64,000 bases of DNA from JAXGXQ01 sp040772685 (GCA_040772685.1 JAXGXQ010000004.1:176462-240461); one strand, 5' to 3'. Positions 23,906 to 32,743 are shown, numbered from the stretch's first letter. Made by a program: numbers and translations. Notes: generated from the sequence alone by a model not told the origin.

Positions 23906-25920
23906 ACAAAAAACGCAATATGAGCGGGATGTCATTCTACCTGATCCTGCTTGCTATAATAATCCTTTCTTCACTGTTCATGTCGCGGATGGCAACCCCG
24001 GCAGATATTTCACTTTCGGAGCTGATAGACAGCATCGATAAAAACGAAATCAGCGAAGTTGTAGTAAACGGGTACACGCTTGAGGTTACTGAAAAGGCAG
24101 CAACCGGTACAGTTCCCGTTACGTATAGCAAAAAAGTTTCACCAATGTGGATGGACGCACTTTACAACGTGCTTACTGAGGCAAAAACAAACGGTAAAAT
24201 TGATAGCTTTGACTACGTTGAACCGACCGATATAGCAGCCTGGGTCAACATTGCCCTCATTCTTGTCATGATTGTCGGCATGGGCGCCTTTATCTGGTTT
24301 ACTTACAGCCGCCAAAGCGGTGACGGTAAAAATGCCATGAGTTTCGGCCGCAGCCGCGCCAAACTTAATGACCCGTCAAAGAATAAAGTTACGTTCGCCG
24401 ATGTTGCCGGTGCTGACGAAGAGAAGGAAGAGCTGCGTGAAGTTGTAGATTTCCTCCAGAATCCAAAGAAATACAGCGAGCTGGGCGCGAAAATCCCCCG
24501 CGGCATCTTGCTGGTTGGCTCGCCGGGTACTGGTAAGACGCTTTTGGCGAAAGCCGTTGCCGGAGAATCCGGAGTCCCTTTCTTTTCCATCAGTGGTTCC
24601 GACTTTGTGGAAATGTTCGTTGGTGTGGGCGCTTCCCGCGTGCGCGATCTTTTCGATAATGCCAAAAAGAATGCCCCTTGCATAATCTTTATCGATGAAA
24701 TTGACGCTGTCGGCCGCCACCGCGGTGCCGGCATGGGCGGCGGCCACGACGAACGTGAGCAGACCCTCAATCAGCTGTTGGTTGAAATGGACGGCTTCGG
24801 CCCCAACGAAGGGGTAATTATTATGGCCGCCACCAACCGTCCTGATATCCTTGACCCGGCACTGTTGCGCCCGGGCCGCTTTGACCGCCGGGTTGTTGTC
24901 ATGCGTCCCGATATCAAAGGCAGGGAAGAGATCCTTAAAGTGCATGCCCGCAATAAGCCGATCGACGAATCGGTAGATTTACGAGAGATTGCCAAAATTA
25001 CACCAGGATTTACCGGCGCTGACCTGGCCAACCTGCTCAACGAAGCAGCTTTACTGGCCGCGCGCCGTAACGCCAAGTCAATCATCTACGAAGATATTTC
25101 GGAAGCGGTATTTAAAGTAATGATCGGTCCGGAAAAGAAAAGCCGCATTATCAGCGATAAAGAACGCCGTCTGACAGCTTATCACGAGGCAGGCCATGCG
25201 ATCGTCCTGCGGACTCTTTCCGAAACCGACAAGGTTGAGCGTGTTTCGATTATTCCCGCAGGCGGAGCAGGCGGTTATACGGCTCACAAACCGCATGAAG
25301 ACCAGTATTATGCAACAACCAGCAAACTGTTTAATGATATCTGTGTTTCCCTGGGCGGCAGGGCCGCTGAAGAGATGATTTTCGGTGAGATCAGCACCGG
25401 TGCCTCATCTGATCTTCAGTCTGCCAACTCGATCGCGCGTGACATGATCACCAAATACGGCATGAGTGAACGGCTGGGCAACATGGTTTTCGGTGGTTCA
25501 GATGAAGTTTTCCTCGGCAAAGACTACGGCCATGTCCAGAACTACAGTGAAAAGCTCGCCAGCATAATTGATGAAGAAATTAAACGGATCATCGATGAAG
25601 CTTATGCTGAAGTCAAACGTGTCCTTGGCGAGCGGCTGAAAACCCTGGGACGTCTGGCAGCCGCACTGCTGGAAAAAGAAAAGGTTGAAGGCCCTGAGTT
25701 TGAGGCTATTTATATGACAGCTGAAGATGAAGAAGCGCCGCTGGATCCGACCAAACCTATTCCGCTGCCAACAGTAGCGATCATGCGTCCGAAGCCGGGC
25801 GTAGTGATTCAGCACAGCGAGGAAGCAGTTGGCGGTATTGCTGAATCTGAAGAGACACCGCCTTCACCGTCATCAGAAACACCGCCACCTGATGCCATGG
25901 CAGGTACTCTGGACGACTAA
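23902..25920 (+). CDS. ftsH: ATP-dependent zinc metalloprotease FtsH
   Basis: Membrane-anchored AAA+ protease that removes unneeded or damaged membrane and regulatory proteins. Two spans (about 11-29 and 114-133) flank an extracytoplasmic domain. The AAA module has GSPGTGKT (206-213) and IIFIDEIDAVG. The zinc site is HEAGH (428-432). The C-terminal tail after about 615 is Pro/Glu/Ser-rich and poorly conserved. 672 residues. Starts in an ATGA overlap with hpt. Ends at a strong terminator. Confidence 0.97.
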   Translation: MNKKRNMSGMSFYLILLAIIILSSLFMSRMATPADISLSELIDSIDKNEISEVVVNGYTLEVTEKAATGTVPVTYSKKVSPMWMDALYNVLTEAKTNGKIDSFDYVEPTDIAAWVNIALILVMIVGMGAFIWFTYSRQSGDGKNAMSFGRSRAKLNDPSKNKVTFADVAGADEEKEELREVVDFLQNPKKYSELGAKIPRGILLVGSPGTGKTLLAKAVAGESGVPFFSISGSDFVEMFVGVGASRVRDLFDNAKKNAPCIIFIDEIDAVGRHRGAGMGGGHDEREQTLNQLLVEMDGFGPNEGVIIMAATNRPDILDPALLRPGRFDRRVVVMRPDIKGREEILKVHARNKPIDESVDLREIAKITPGFTGADLANLLNEAALLAARRNAKSIIYEDISEAVFKVMIGPEKKSRIISDKERRLTAYHEAGHAIVLRTLSETDKVERVSIIPAGGAGGYTAHKPHEDQYYATTSKLFNDICVSLGGRAAEEMIFGEISTGASSDLQSANSIARDMITKYGMSERLGNMVFGGSDEVFLGKDYGHVQNYSEKLASIIDEEIKRIIDEAYAEVKRVLGERLKTLGRLAAALLEKEKVEGPEFEAIYMTAEDEEAPLDPTKPIPLPTVAIMRPKPGVVIQHSEEAVGGIAESEETPPSPSSETPPPDAMAGTLDD

Positions 25921-25964
25921 ACCACTTACACAGCTGAAATTTATCAGCGAATATTGAAACGAAA

Positions 25965-26012
25965 AACGACCGCCTTGCTGCAAAAAAGCACTGAGGCGGT
26001 CGTTATTATATT
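25965..26012. terminator. Bidirectional terminator between ftsH and murC
   Basis: AACGACCGCCT (25965-25975) pairs perfectly with AGGCGGTCGTT (25994-26004), followed by ATTATATTT, and GAAAAA lies on the other side. It serves both convergent genes. Confidence 0.9.
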
Positions 26013-26109
26013 TGGTCGAAGTGTTATATAAGAAGTGTTAGAAAATAAAGGCAGCAGAGCGTTTTTTAATATTGCAATTGGCTCTCCAGTTGCTGGACTC
26101 ATACTGGAT

Positions 26110-27567
26110 TCAGGCAAAAATGTCGGTGCGTCCGGTCAGTTGATCGGCAAACCCGCGAATATCTTCAGGTCCCAAAACCAGAATAATATCGCCCGGCCCG
26201 CTGATTTTATCCAGCCAGGTTTTAATTTCTGCAAAGTCTTCAGCAAAAACAGCATTGCCGCCCAGCTCGTTGATTCGGGCGGCCAAATCGCGTGAGCTGA
26301 CCTTACCGGTATCACGGTCACTGTAGATTTCGCTGAAGATGACCAGCTCGCAGCTTTTAAGCGCATCGACATAGTCGTCAAACAAAACCTGGGTACGGCT
26401 GAAGGTCAATGGCTGAAAGACAACCCAGATATGCTCATGCGGAATATTGGCGGCAGCAGCAAGTGTTGCCCGGGCAGCCGCAGGGTGGTGGGCATAATCG
26501 GAAATGACCATCGCCTGCTTGTAGGTGCCGGCATGTGTGAAACGTCCTTCGGCACCGCTGAAGGCAGCCAGAGCCTTCGCCGCAGCTTCGGGCGTACCTC
26601 CATTGATATGGGCACAGGCAATCGCAGCCAAAGCATTGGTTGCATTATGTTGGCCAGGAATCTGAAGCTCAATATGAGCGTAGAGTTCACCTTGCAGATA
26701 AACGTCAAAGCGCGGCATTCCTTGTTCGTAGACGAGGTTAGTCGCATAAACAGTTGGTTTGTCACCTTCAAAGCTATCGCTTTCCAAACCGAAAGACCAG
26801 ATCTTCGGCATCGCGACACCGCGTCCGGTTCGGCGGGCTTTAAGTTCTGTCAACATTTTTTTGATATTGCTGTCAAATGCCGGGATGACAAGATAATCAT
26901 CTTCACTCAGGTGATCGGCAAATTCCAGGAATGTTTCGATCACTTCCTCGATATTGGCGAAGGAATCAACATGGTCAAAATCAATATTCAGGATCGCCGC
27001 GGTTGTGGAATGATACTTTAGTAAGCCTTTCATGTATTCACAAGCTTCCGAAACCAACAGCTTGTTGTCATCGCCCAGGCGTACCGTTCCGTGAAACTGC
27101 TTCAACTCCGCGCCCAGATGGACAGTAGGATCGAGCCCGCTTTCCATCATAATCATCGAACAAAGCGCGGTTGTTGTTGTTTTGCCGTGAGTGCCTGCAA
27201 TGTTTATTACCCGTTCAAACAGCTGATTAAGCCAACCCAGGAAGGTTGCTCTGTCAATAGTGGGGAGACCATGCAGCCGAGCATAGCTAAGCTCGCTGTT
27301 ATCTTCATGTACAGCTGCCGTATAAACAACCAGATCCGGCTGGAAGGCAGCCAGGTTATTGGCATCATGCCCTTGGTGGAGTGTTGCCCCGTGATTCTGA
27401 AGCACTTTTGTCCTGCCGTTGAAATGACGGTCTGAGCCTCCAATTATGAAGCCCAGGTTATGTGAAATCTCAGCCAGGCCGCTCATGCTGATGCCGCCTA
27501 TACCTATAAAATAAACGCGGCTGCCCGGCTTTAAGTCGAGACCGCCTTTTAAGCTAGTTTGAATCAT
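26110..27567 (-). CDS. murC: UDP-N-acetylmuramate--L-alanine ligase
   Basis: Adds L-Ala to UDP-MurNAc, the first stem-peptide step of peptidoglycan synthesis. Rossmann-like GIGGISMSGLAE near 22-33, Mur ligase P-loop AGTHGKTTTT near 123-132, and C-domain DYAHHPAA. 485 residues, normal; an Mpl recycling ligase is a less likely alternative. It is alone on the minus strand, with its own promoter and a loose AAAGGCAGG ribosome site about 12 bases from the ATG. Other mur genes are not nearby. Confidence 0.94.
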   Translation of the reverse strand: MIQTSLKGGLDLKPGSRVYFIGIGGISMSGLAEISHNLGFIIGGSDRHFNGRTKVLQNHGATLHQGHDANNLAAFQPDLVVYTAAVHEDNSELSYARLHGLPTIDRATFLGWLNQLFERVINIAGTHGKTTTTALCSMIMMESGLDPTVHLGAELKQFHGTVRLGDDNKLLVSEACEYMKGLLKYHSTTAAILNIDFDHVDSFANIEEVIETFLEFADHLSEDDYLVIPAFDSNIKKMLTELKARRTGRGVAMPKIWSFGLESDSFEGDKPTVYATNLVYEQGMPRFDVYLQGELYAHIELQIPGQHNATNALAAIACAHINGGTPEAAAKALAAFSGAEGRFTHAGTYKQAMVISDYAHHPAAARATLAAAANIPHEHIWVVFQPLTFSRTQVLFDDYVDALKSCELVIFSEIYSDRDTGKVSSRDLAARINELGGNAVFAEDFAEIKTWLDKISGPGDIILVLGPEDIRGFADQLTGRTDIFA

Positions 27568-27593
27568 TTAATCTGAACCTGCCTTTCCGGTCT

Positions 27594-27621
27594 ATTCTAT
27601 CACAGTGTTCCGGTGCTACAA
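27594..27621 (-). promoter_or_regulatory. Promoter of murC
   Basis: On the minus strand TTGTAG (27621-27616), a 16-base spacer, and TAGAAT (27599-27594) with a TG extension at 27602-27601. Confidence 0.6.
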
Positions 27622-27802
27622 CGCTGATGCCATGAATTTCTCCACGTTTTCTGACTTGAACGCCAGATTTTCAACTGTGGAAGGCAGAGGACAAGTTATC
27701 CTTCAGAGATGTCTGATGGTCCGACCTGACAGGTTGCGATTAGTCAACTTCAAAGCTGTAAAGCGCGTCATTTGCGATATTTGTGTGTTTAGAATAAAAA
27801 CA

Positions 27803-27811
27803 TGGTATAAT
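27803..27811 (+). promoter_or_regulatory. Extended -10 promoter of spoVG
   Basis: TGGTATAAT, with TTGTGT at 27781-27786 as a weak -35 (19-base spacer). In Bacillus spoVG is a sigma-H gene; this one looks like a housekeeping promoter. Confidence 0.6.
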
Positions 27812-27889
27812 CATTTAATATAAAAAGTGAACAAAAAACTCCATGATTTTAGTCCCGTTACTGGCATATAAGCAGATCGGAGGCACCAA

Positions 27890-28228
27890 ATGGAAATCAC
27901 AAGCATCACAATCCGCAAGATGAGCAACGAAGGTAAAATGAAAGCGATCGTATCGGTTACATTTGATCAATGTTTCGTGGTGCATGACATCAAGGTAATT
28001 GAAGGCACAAACGGCTATTTCATCGCGATGCCCAGCCGCAAGACTCAGGAAGGCGAGTTTAAAGACATCGTCCATCCCATTAATTCCGAGTTCCGGGAAA
28101 TCCTGTCCACTGAAGTTTTGGGTAAGTACCGTGAAGCACTGGAACTGGCTGCTAACGCAGTTGCGGAGTCAGAGAGGCAAGAAAAGCTGGAACAGTCATT
28201 TTCAGGTGTTGAGATTCAGCACGCCTGA
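27890..28228 (+). CDS. spoVG: SpoVG family RNA/DNA-binding regulator
   Basis: A small site-specific nucleic-acid-binding protein that tunes septation, sporulation or virulence genes in different Firmicutes. 112 residues beginning MEITSITIRKMSNEGKMKAI, with the conserved FVVHDIKVIEG and FIAMPSRKT blocks. The GATCGGAGG ribosome site is strong. SpoVG also occurs in non-sporulating bacteria, so its presence does not prove sporulation. Monocistronic or leading into glpK, which has its own promoter overlapping the spoVG end. Confidence 0.96.
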   Translation: MEITSITIRKMSNEGKMKAIVSVTFDQCFVVHDIKVIEGTNGYFIAMPSRKTQEGEFKDIVHPINSEFREILSTEVLGKYREALELAANAVAESERQEKLEQSFSGVEIQHA

Positions 28229-28238
28229 TTGTTATACT
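28209..28238 (+). promoter_or_regulatory. Promoter of glpK
   Basis: TTGAGA (28209-28214), an 18-base spacer, TATACT (28233-28238) with a TG extension at 28230-28231. It overlaps the spoVG stop codon. Confidence 0.65.
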
Positions 28239-28253
28239 TGAAACGGTTTCCAT
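28238..28253 (+). promoter_or_regulatory. cre-like / LacI-family operator palindrome at the glpK promoter
   Basis: TTGAAACGGTTTCCAT matches the catabolite-responsive element consensus except one core base, and it contains the palindrome GAAAC-G-GTTTC. It spans the expected transcription start of glpK, where a bound CcpA-type repressor would block transcription. Glycerol kinase genes are classic CcpA targets in Bacillus. Confidence 0.5.
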
Positions 28254-28276
28254 TCCGGGCAACCAAGGGAGACATC

Positions 28277-29776
28277 ATGAAGGAATTTGAGATCGTAATC
28301 GCACTTGACCAGGGCACAACCAGTTGTCGGGCGATAGCTTTCGACCGCAGCGGGAATGTGCAGGGTATAGCGCAAAAACCACTGGCACAGCATTATCCTC
28401 AACCCGGGTGGGTTGAACATGACGCCGATGAAATTCTGCGAACGCAAGTATCCGTTCTTCATGAAGTTATGGCCGGGTCTCGCCTGCAGGCTGCGCAAAT
28501 CAAGGCTATCGGCATTACTAATCAACGCGAGACAGTTGTTTTGTGGGATCGCTTAACCGGCAAGCCGGTGCATCCGGCGGTTGTCTGGCAATGCCGCCGC
28601 ACAGCTCCAATGTGTACTGAATTAAAGAATAAGGGTCTGGAACCGCAGGTCATGGCTCGTACCGGCCTGCGGCTGGACGCTTATTTTTCTGCCTCAAAAA
28701 TTCGCTGGCTGTTGGATAATGTGCCGCAAGCCCGTGAACTGGCTGCTCAGGACCGCTTGCTGGCCGGGACAATGGACAGTTGGCTGATCTGGAACCTTTC
28801 CGGACGTCAGGTGCATGTTACTGACAGTACCAATGCTTCTCGCACCCTGCTGGTTGACATCCGGACCGGCGAGTACGCGCCTGACATGCTTGAGCTGTTC
28901 GGCGTGCCTGCTGCCATCCTGCCGAAAATCGTGCCATCCAGTGGTATCGCTGCCTGCCTGGATGAGGCGATCCTGCCGGGGAATATTCCTATCGCGGGAA
29001 TCGCAGGTGACCAGCAGAGCGCCTTATTCGGGCAAGCCTGTTTTACACCGGGCATGGTTAAAAACACTTATGGCACAGGCTGTTTTATTATGATGCAAAC
29101 AGGTCAGGATCCAGTGTTTTCTGAGCATGGGCTATTGACCACGATCGCCTACGATCTGGGCTCCGGTCCTGTGTATGCACTGGAAGGCAGCGTATTCAAT
29201 ACAGGCTCAGCGATCCAATGGCTGCGTGATGAGCTGGAAGTCATCAAAACTTCTGCGGAATGCGACCGTTTAGCAGAACAGGTTGCTGATACCGGTGGGA
29301 TTCATTTTGTGCCGGCGTTTACCGGTCTGGGGGCGCCGCACTGGACACCGGATGCCCGCGGAATTATTACCGGCATAACCCGTGGCACTAATAAAGCGCA
29401 TTTAGCGAGGGCAGTCCTGGAAGCTATAGCCTTTCAAAGCTATGAGGTTATCGAGGCCATGGCAGCTGACGCGGACTGTGCAATTACTGAGCTGCGGGCA
29501 GACGGCGGCGCCAGTGTCAGCGAATTCCTGATGCAGTTTCAAAGCGATTTACTCAATATCCCGGTTGACCGTCCGCGGAACATAGAAACAACTGCCTTTG
29601 GTGCAGCCGCTCTGGCTGGCCTGGCAGTGGGTTTTTATCCAAATCTGGAGGCGATAGCCGCCAGCCGTGAGCGTGCGCGGGTATTTCAGCCGCAGTATGA
29701 CTCTGAATGGCGGCAACAAAAGCTGGCCGGCTGGCGGCATGCGATAGCGACGGCGGTTGCTGACAGTAAGCCATGA
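28277..29776 (+). CDS. glpK: Glycerol kinase
   Basis: Phosphorylates glycerol to glycerol-3-phosphate with ATP. FGGY-family features: ALDQGTTSCRAIAFDRSG (about 8-25), GITNQRETVVLWDR, the GWVEHDADEI block, and the C-terminal GLGAPHWTPDARG and ADGGASVSEFLMQFQSD. 499 residues. ATG 28277 follows AAGGGAGA. No glpF, glpD or antiterminator lies beside it. Its stop overlaps the next gene by four bases. Confidence 0.95.
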   Translation: MKEFEIVIALDQGTTSCRAIAFDRSGNVQGIAQKPLAQHYPQPGWVEHDADEILRTQVSVLHEVMAGSRLQAAQIKAIGITNQRETVVLWDRLTGKPVHPAVVWQCRRTAPMCTELKNKGLEPQVMARTGLRLDAYFSASKIRWLLDNVPQARELAAQDRLLAGTMDSWLIWNLSGRQVHVTDSTNASRTLLVDIRTGEYAPDMLELFGVPAAILPKIVPSSGIAACLDEAILPGNIPIAGIAGDQQSALFGQACFTPGMVKNTYGTGCFIMMQTGQDPVFSEHGLLTTIAYDLGSGPVYALEGSVFNTGSAIQWLRDELEVIKTSAECDRLAEQVADTGGIHFVPAFTGLGAPHWTPDARGIITGITRGTNKAHLARAVLEAIAFQSYEVIEAMAADADCAITELRADGGASVSEFLMQFQSDLLNIPVDRPRNIETTAFGAAALAGLAVGFYPNLEAIAASRERARVFQPQYDSEWRQQKLAGWRHAIATAVADSKP

Positions 29777-31518
29777 AAATGCCGAGGTCAAGCCGAGGCC
29801 GGCGTCTGCTGTATAGTATTGGCATAATGCTTTTACTTGGCGGTATCCTGCTGACGGCCTGGTTGGATTACTCAATGCCGGGGCTGGACGACTACGCTGC
29901 CCAATCCTCCAGCGGCCTGGTTATCCTATTTACCGATGAACAATCACCGCGTCTGGCTAACCGTTTACTGGCAGCGGGACTGGCTGAACATGGCATTGGC
30001 ATTGCCGTTATCCCAGGCCGCAGTTTGAATGTGGATTCACCTGACCAGCGCCAGAATATTTCCCTGCAAGTTAATAATTTATTGCGTGAAACCGGTTTGG
30101 GCGGACATCAGGTGCTGTATGCCGGAACATCTACTGCGGCAGGGGCTTTGCTGCGCCTGGCAGCAGAATCAGGCTCAGTTACAGGTTCAAGCTCAGGCAC
30201 GGGTTCAGGTTCAAGCTCAGGCACAGGTTCAGGCTCGAGCTCGAGCTCGGACAGTGCAGCCTCAACGCTGCCACAACCTCGCGGGATATTGTTGCTGGCG
30301 CCGGACTCGAATAATTCAGATCAGCGCGGCTATGCGCCTTCACTGCCGGCAGAACTGGCAACAGCAATATTTGCTTCTGTGGATCCTGCTGCCGCCAGCT
30401 CTGCGGCTGACCTTTTTCTCTGGCTCAGTGGTGAAGATGCTTCGCTTTTCCCCGGTTTCAGCAGCGATACACCTGCTGCTGTGCAAACCTGGCTTTCACT
30501 GGACGGCAATCATCGGCTGGTGCTGATGGAGGCTGTTTCAGGAATTACTGCATCATGGTCTCCAAGGTTGCGAGCCGTCACTGTACAAGCAGCGGCTGAA
30601 ATGCTGGCCTCTGACCCGGATGCTCAATTGGCGGTCAGAAACCGCCTGTCAACCAGCACATCCCTGATTTACAATCGGACTCTAACTGCTCTGTTAGCGC
30701 TGCTCCTGCTGGCTGCTGCCCCACTGGTGCTGATCCTAGCCAGGCAAACCCAGCCAGCGACTGTTGATATACTCGAAACGCGTGCACCTGCGCTTAACCC
30801 CTGGATTTCATTATTGCTCTACCTGCCTGCTGCTGCGTTAGGATTGCCGTTGGGCGATCTTCTGGCTAAAGCTGCAGCTGACAGCCATTTAAGCACGAAT
30901 TTTCGTTTTTATGCGTTGATTGGGATTTACGGCTGGCTGCACGTTCTTGTTTACCTGCTGATGCGCGGAACAGGCCATTTTGGCAACAACAGCGCCAATT
31001 TCGGAACAAGCCAGAAGGCTGACAATAGTTTAAGTTCTGGTTCCAGCCAAACTGTTGGCAACAACTTCGCCTACAGTGGCAAAGCTACCTTGCTGGGCGG
31101 CTGGCTTGCCGCAATTCTGCTTGGCGCACTGATATACTGGCTGTTTGTTTTAACCGGCAAGCTGATACCGCCAACCACGCTGCGCTTGTTTTTCCTTAGC
31201 GATCTGCCGTTGGTATTGTTGCTGGCACCGGCAATGCTGCCGTATGTTGCAGCGCAGCCTGCCGGAAGCCGGCTGTCATCAGCGCTGGCAGCGCTCGGCC
31301 GTGGCTTGCTGCCGCTCTTGTTTATTTTTGGCCTGCGCCTGCTTGAGAACCCGGCTGCCCCTCTGCAAGCTCTGGCTGCGACTGCAGCAGCGGCAGTTAT
31401 CTTATTTTCCGCACGCAGCCTTGCCAAGGCAGTCTATTTGCCAGGCAGCAGGATAAGCGTTCCTATGGTTGCCAGCCTGCTGCTGATCTTGCTGCTGCGG
31501 CCTTATCTGGTATTTTAA
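29773..31518 (+). CDS. Unknown membrane protein with a hydrolase-like extracytoplasmic domain and Ser/Gly repeat
   Basis: I do not recognise a named family. A signal-anchor span (about 11-29) is followed by an outside domain (about 45-285) with alpha/beta-hydrolase character: LVILFTDEQ, an elbow-like YAGTSTAAGALLRL, GILLLAPDS and LFLWLSGEDASLF. A Ser/Gly/Thr low-complexity linker interrupts it (about 137-160). No clear catalytic His is seen, so it may be inactive. About eight hydrophobic segments then follow from about 300 to the end, with a Ser/Asn-rich loop near 405-435. The start overlaps glpK (ATGA) with no ribosome site, implying coupled translation. Function unknown. Confidence 0.75.
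   Translation: MKMPRSSRGRRLLYSIGIMLLLGGILLTAWLDYSMPGLDDYAAQSSSGLVILFTDEQSPRLANRLLAAGLAEHGIGIAVIPGRSLNVDSPDQRQNISLQVNNLLRETGLGGHQVLYAGTSTAAGALLRLAAESGSVTGSSSGTGSGSSSGTGSGSSSSSDSAASTLPQPRGILLLAPDSNNSDQRGYAPSLPAELATAIFASVDPAAASSAADLFLWLSGEDASLFPGFSSDTPAAVQTWLSLDGNHRLVLMEAVSGITASWSPRLRAVTVQAAAEMLASDPDAQLAVRNRLSTSTSLIYNRTLTALLALLLLAAAPLVLILARQTQPATVDILETRAPALNPWISLLLYLPAAALGLPLGDLLAKAAADSHLSTNFRFYALIGIYGWLHVLVYLLMRGTGHFGNNSANFGTSQKADNSLSSGSSQTVGNNFAYSGKATLLGGWLAAILLGALIYWLFVLTGKLIPPTTLRLFFLSDLPLVLLLAPAMLPYVAAQPAGSRLSSALAALGRGLLPLLFIFGLRLLENPAAPLQALAATAAAAVILFSARSLAKAVYLPGSRISVPMVASLLLILLLRPYLVF
30184..30250 (+). repeat. Coding tandem repeat, 24-base unit, Ser/Gly linker
   Basis: Two adjacent 24-base copies (30184-30207 and 30208-30231) differ at one base and are followed by GCTCGA-type hexamers to 30250. 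They encode a Ser/Gly/Thr linker in the hydrolase-like membrane protein. Such repeats often change length by slippage. Confidence 0.85.
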
Positions 31519-31723
31519 GTATTGTTGTTTTACTATTGACAGCAAGCGTGACAGCAGCGTTTTGACAAAAAATTGCCAACAAGAAAATTGGTTGGCTGGA
31601 TCGCGTTTTTCGTTGACATTCCGGGCTTTCGGTGGTAATCTGTTTCGGTGACCGCATGAAACGGGCTTTTAAATGCATGAGCATGCCCTACTCAGCGAGA
31701 CTGTAGAGCAGGAGGAAAACAAT
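31519..31723 (+). promoter_or_regulatory. rplU promoter and leader
   Basis: Promoter TTGACA (31613-31618), 17 bases, TAATCT (31636-31641) with a TG extension. The 75-base leader can fold GGGC with GCCC (about 31663-31687) and may be an autoregulatory L21 leader; I cannot confirm that. An unrelated GCCAAC/GTTGGC inverted repeat lies near 31575-31596 without a T tail. Confidence 0.6.
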
Positions 31724-32035
31724 ATGTATGCAGTAATTGTGACCGGCGGTAAGCAGTACCGTGTCAGCGTCGGCGACGAAATTTTCGTCGAGAAGCTGGC
31801 TGGTGAAGCCGGCGAAAACATTACCTTTGACGAAGTTCTGGCTGTTTCTGATGACAACGGCCTGCGCATCGGCACACCCGTTCTTGACGGCGCTGCCGTT
31901 CAGGGCGAAATTGTCAAACAAGGCAAAGGCAAGAAGATCATTGTATTTAAGTACAAAGCCAAAAAAGGCTATCGTCGTAAAAACGGCCATCGTCAGCCTT
32001 ACACCCGGGTCCGGATCGCCGCGATTAACGCCTGA
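31724..32035 (+). CDS. rplU: 50S ribosomal protein L21
   Basis: Binds 23S rRNA. 103 residues from MYAVIVTGGKQYRV to the basic tail KYKAKKGYRRKNGHRQPYT. ATG 31724 lies 10 bases after GCAGGAGG. First gene of the rplU-prp-rpmA operon, the standard Firmicutes arrangement. Confidence 0.97.
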   Translation: MYAVIVTGGKQYRVSVGDEIFVEKLAGEAGENITFDEVLAVSDDNGLRIGTPVLDGAAVQGEIVKQGKGKKIIVFKYKAKKGYRRKNGHRQPYTRVRIAAINA

Positions 32036-32065
32036 TCCGCACCACAGGAAACATCGGACTTTGAC

Positions 32066-32410
32066 ATGATTACTATTACGCTGAAACGTTCCCCAAACGG
32101 GTTTATCCGCTCGTTTGCCGCCACCGGCCATGCCGGTTACGCGCCGGAAGGGTCTGACATTATTTGCGCGGCAATTACGGCCATCGCAACAACAACTATT
32201 GGCAGCCTGATGGATATTGCCAAGCTGAATATCAGCTACCGCACTGAGCCTGGTGATATCTATTGTGAAACCCCGCCGCCGGAGGAAATGCCTTCAGGCC
32301 AGTACCTCATCGCCAGAACTCTTATGGATGCACTGGCTCTGGGTTGCCGGCAGATAGAAGCCAGCTACGGACAAAAATATGTCCGGGTAATCGAAGCATT
32401 TGCTGAATAA
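32066..32410 (+). CDS. prp: Ribosomal-processing cysteine protease Prp
   Basis: Cleaves the N-terminal extension of L27 before ribosome assembly, an essential step shown in Staphylococcus aureus. The 114-residue protein has the catalytic His22 and Cys34 (GHAGYAPEGSDIICAA), at the same positions as in S. aureus. It sits between rplU and rpmA, so the protease and its substrate are made together. No strong ribosome site (ACAGGAAAC some way upstream). Confidence 0.95.
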   Translation: MITITLKRSPNGFIRSFAATGHAGYAPEGSDIICAAITAIATTTIGSLMDIAKLNISYRTEPGDIYCETPPPEEMPSGQYLIARTLMDALALGCRQIEASYGQKYVRVIEAFAE

Positions 32411-32436
32411 TTGAATGTAAGGAGGTACGCAGTACC

Positions 32437-32718
32437 ATGATTTATGTAAATTTGCAGCTCCTGGCGCACAAGAAAGGCGTCGGCAGCACCCGTAACGGTC
32501 GTGAATCCGCATCTAAACGTCTCGGCGCCAAAAAGGGCGACGGCGCAACAGTCCTGGCAGGTAATATCCTTTATCGTCAGCGCGGCACGAAAATCCACCC
32601 TGGTCTGAATGTCGGCATTGGCTCTGACGATACTTTGTACTCAATGGTTGAAGGCACAGTACGCTACGAGCGGCGCGGCAGGGACAAAACCCAGGTCAGC
32701 GTCTATCCGGCGGAATAA
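32437..32718 (+). CDS. rpmA: 50S ribosomal protein L27 with cleavable N-terminal extension
   Basis: Reaches the peptidyl-transferase centre with its N-terminus. The start MIYVNLQLLAHKKGVGS carries a Prp-type extension; cutting between Leu9 and Ala10 would give the mature AHKKG end. In S. aureus the same site is FF/A, here LL/A. 93 residues with the standard SKRLGAKK core. AAGGAGGT ribosome site. Confidence 0.97.
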   Translation: MIYVNLQLLAHKKGVGSTRNGRESASKRLGAKKGDGATVLAGNILYRQRGTKIHPGLNVGIGSDDTLYSMVEGTVRYERRGRDKTQVSVYPAE

Positions 32719-32743
32719 CAACCGCAGACTGACAACGAATTTC

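Larger units (their letters stand above)
27568..27889. other. Intergenic region between divergent murC and spoVG
   Basis: The 322 bases contain the murC promoter at the left end and the spoVG promoter at the right end. The middle (about 27630-27780) holds no gene or strong structure that I can see. Confidence 0.6.

Noticed and set aside
30184..30250. Direct repeats that could be mistaken for a CRISPR array
   Set aside because: The units are tandem with no spacers and lie in frame inside a protein linker; the 12-base repeats at 44045 are likewise coding.
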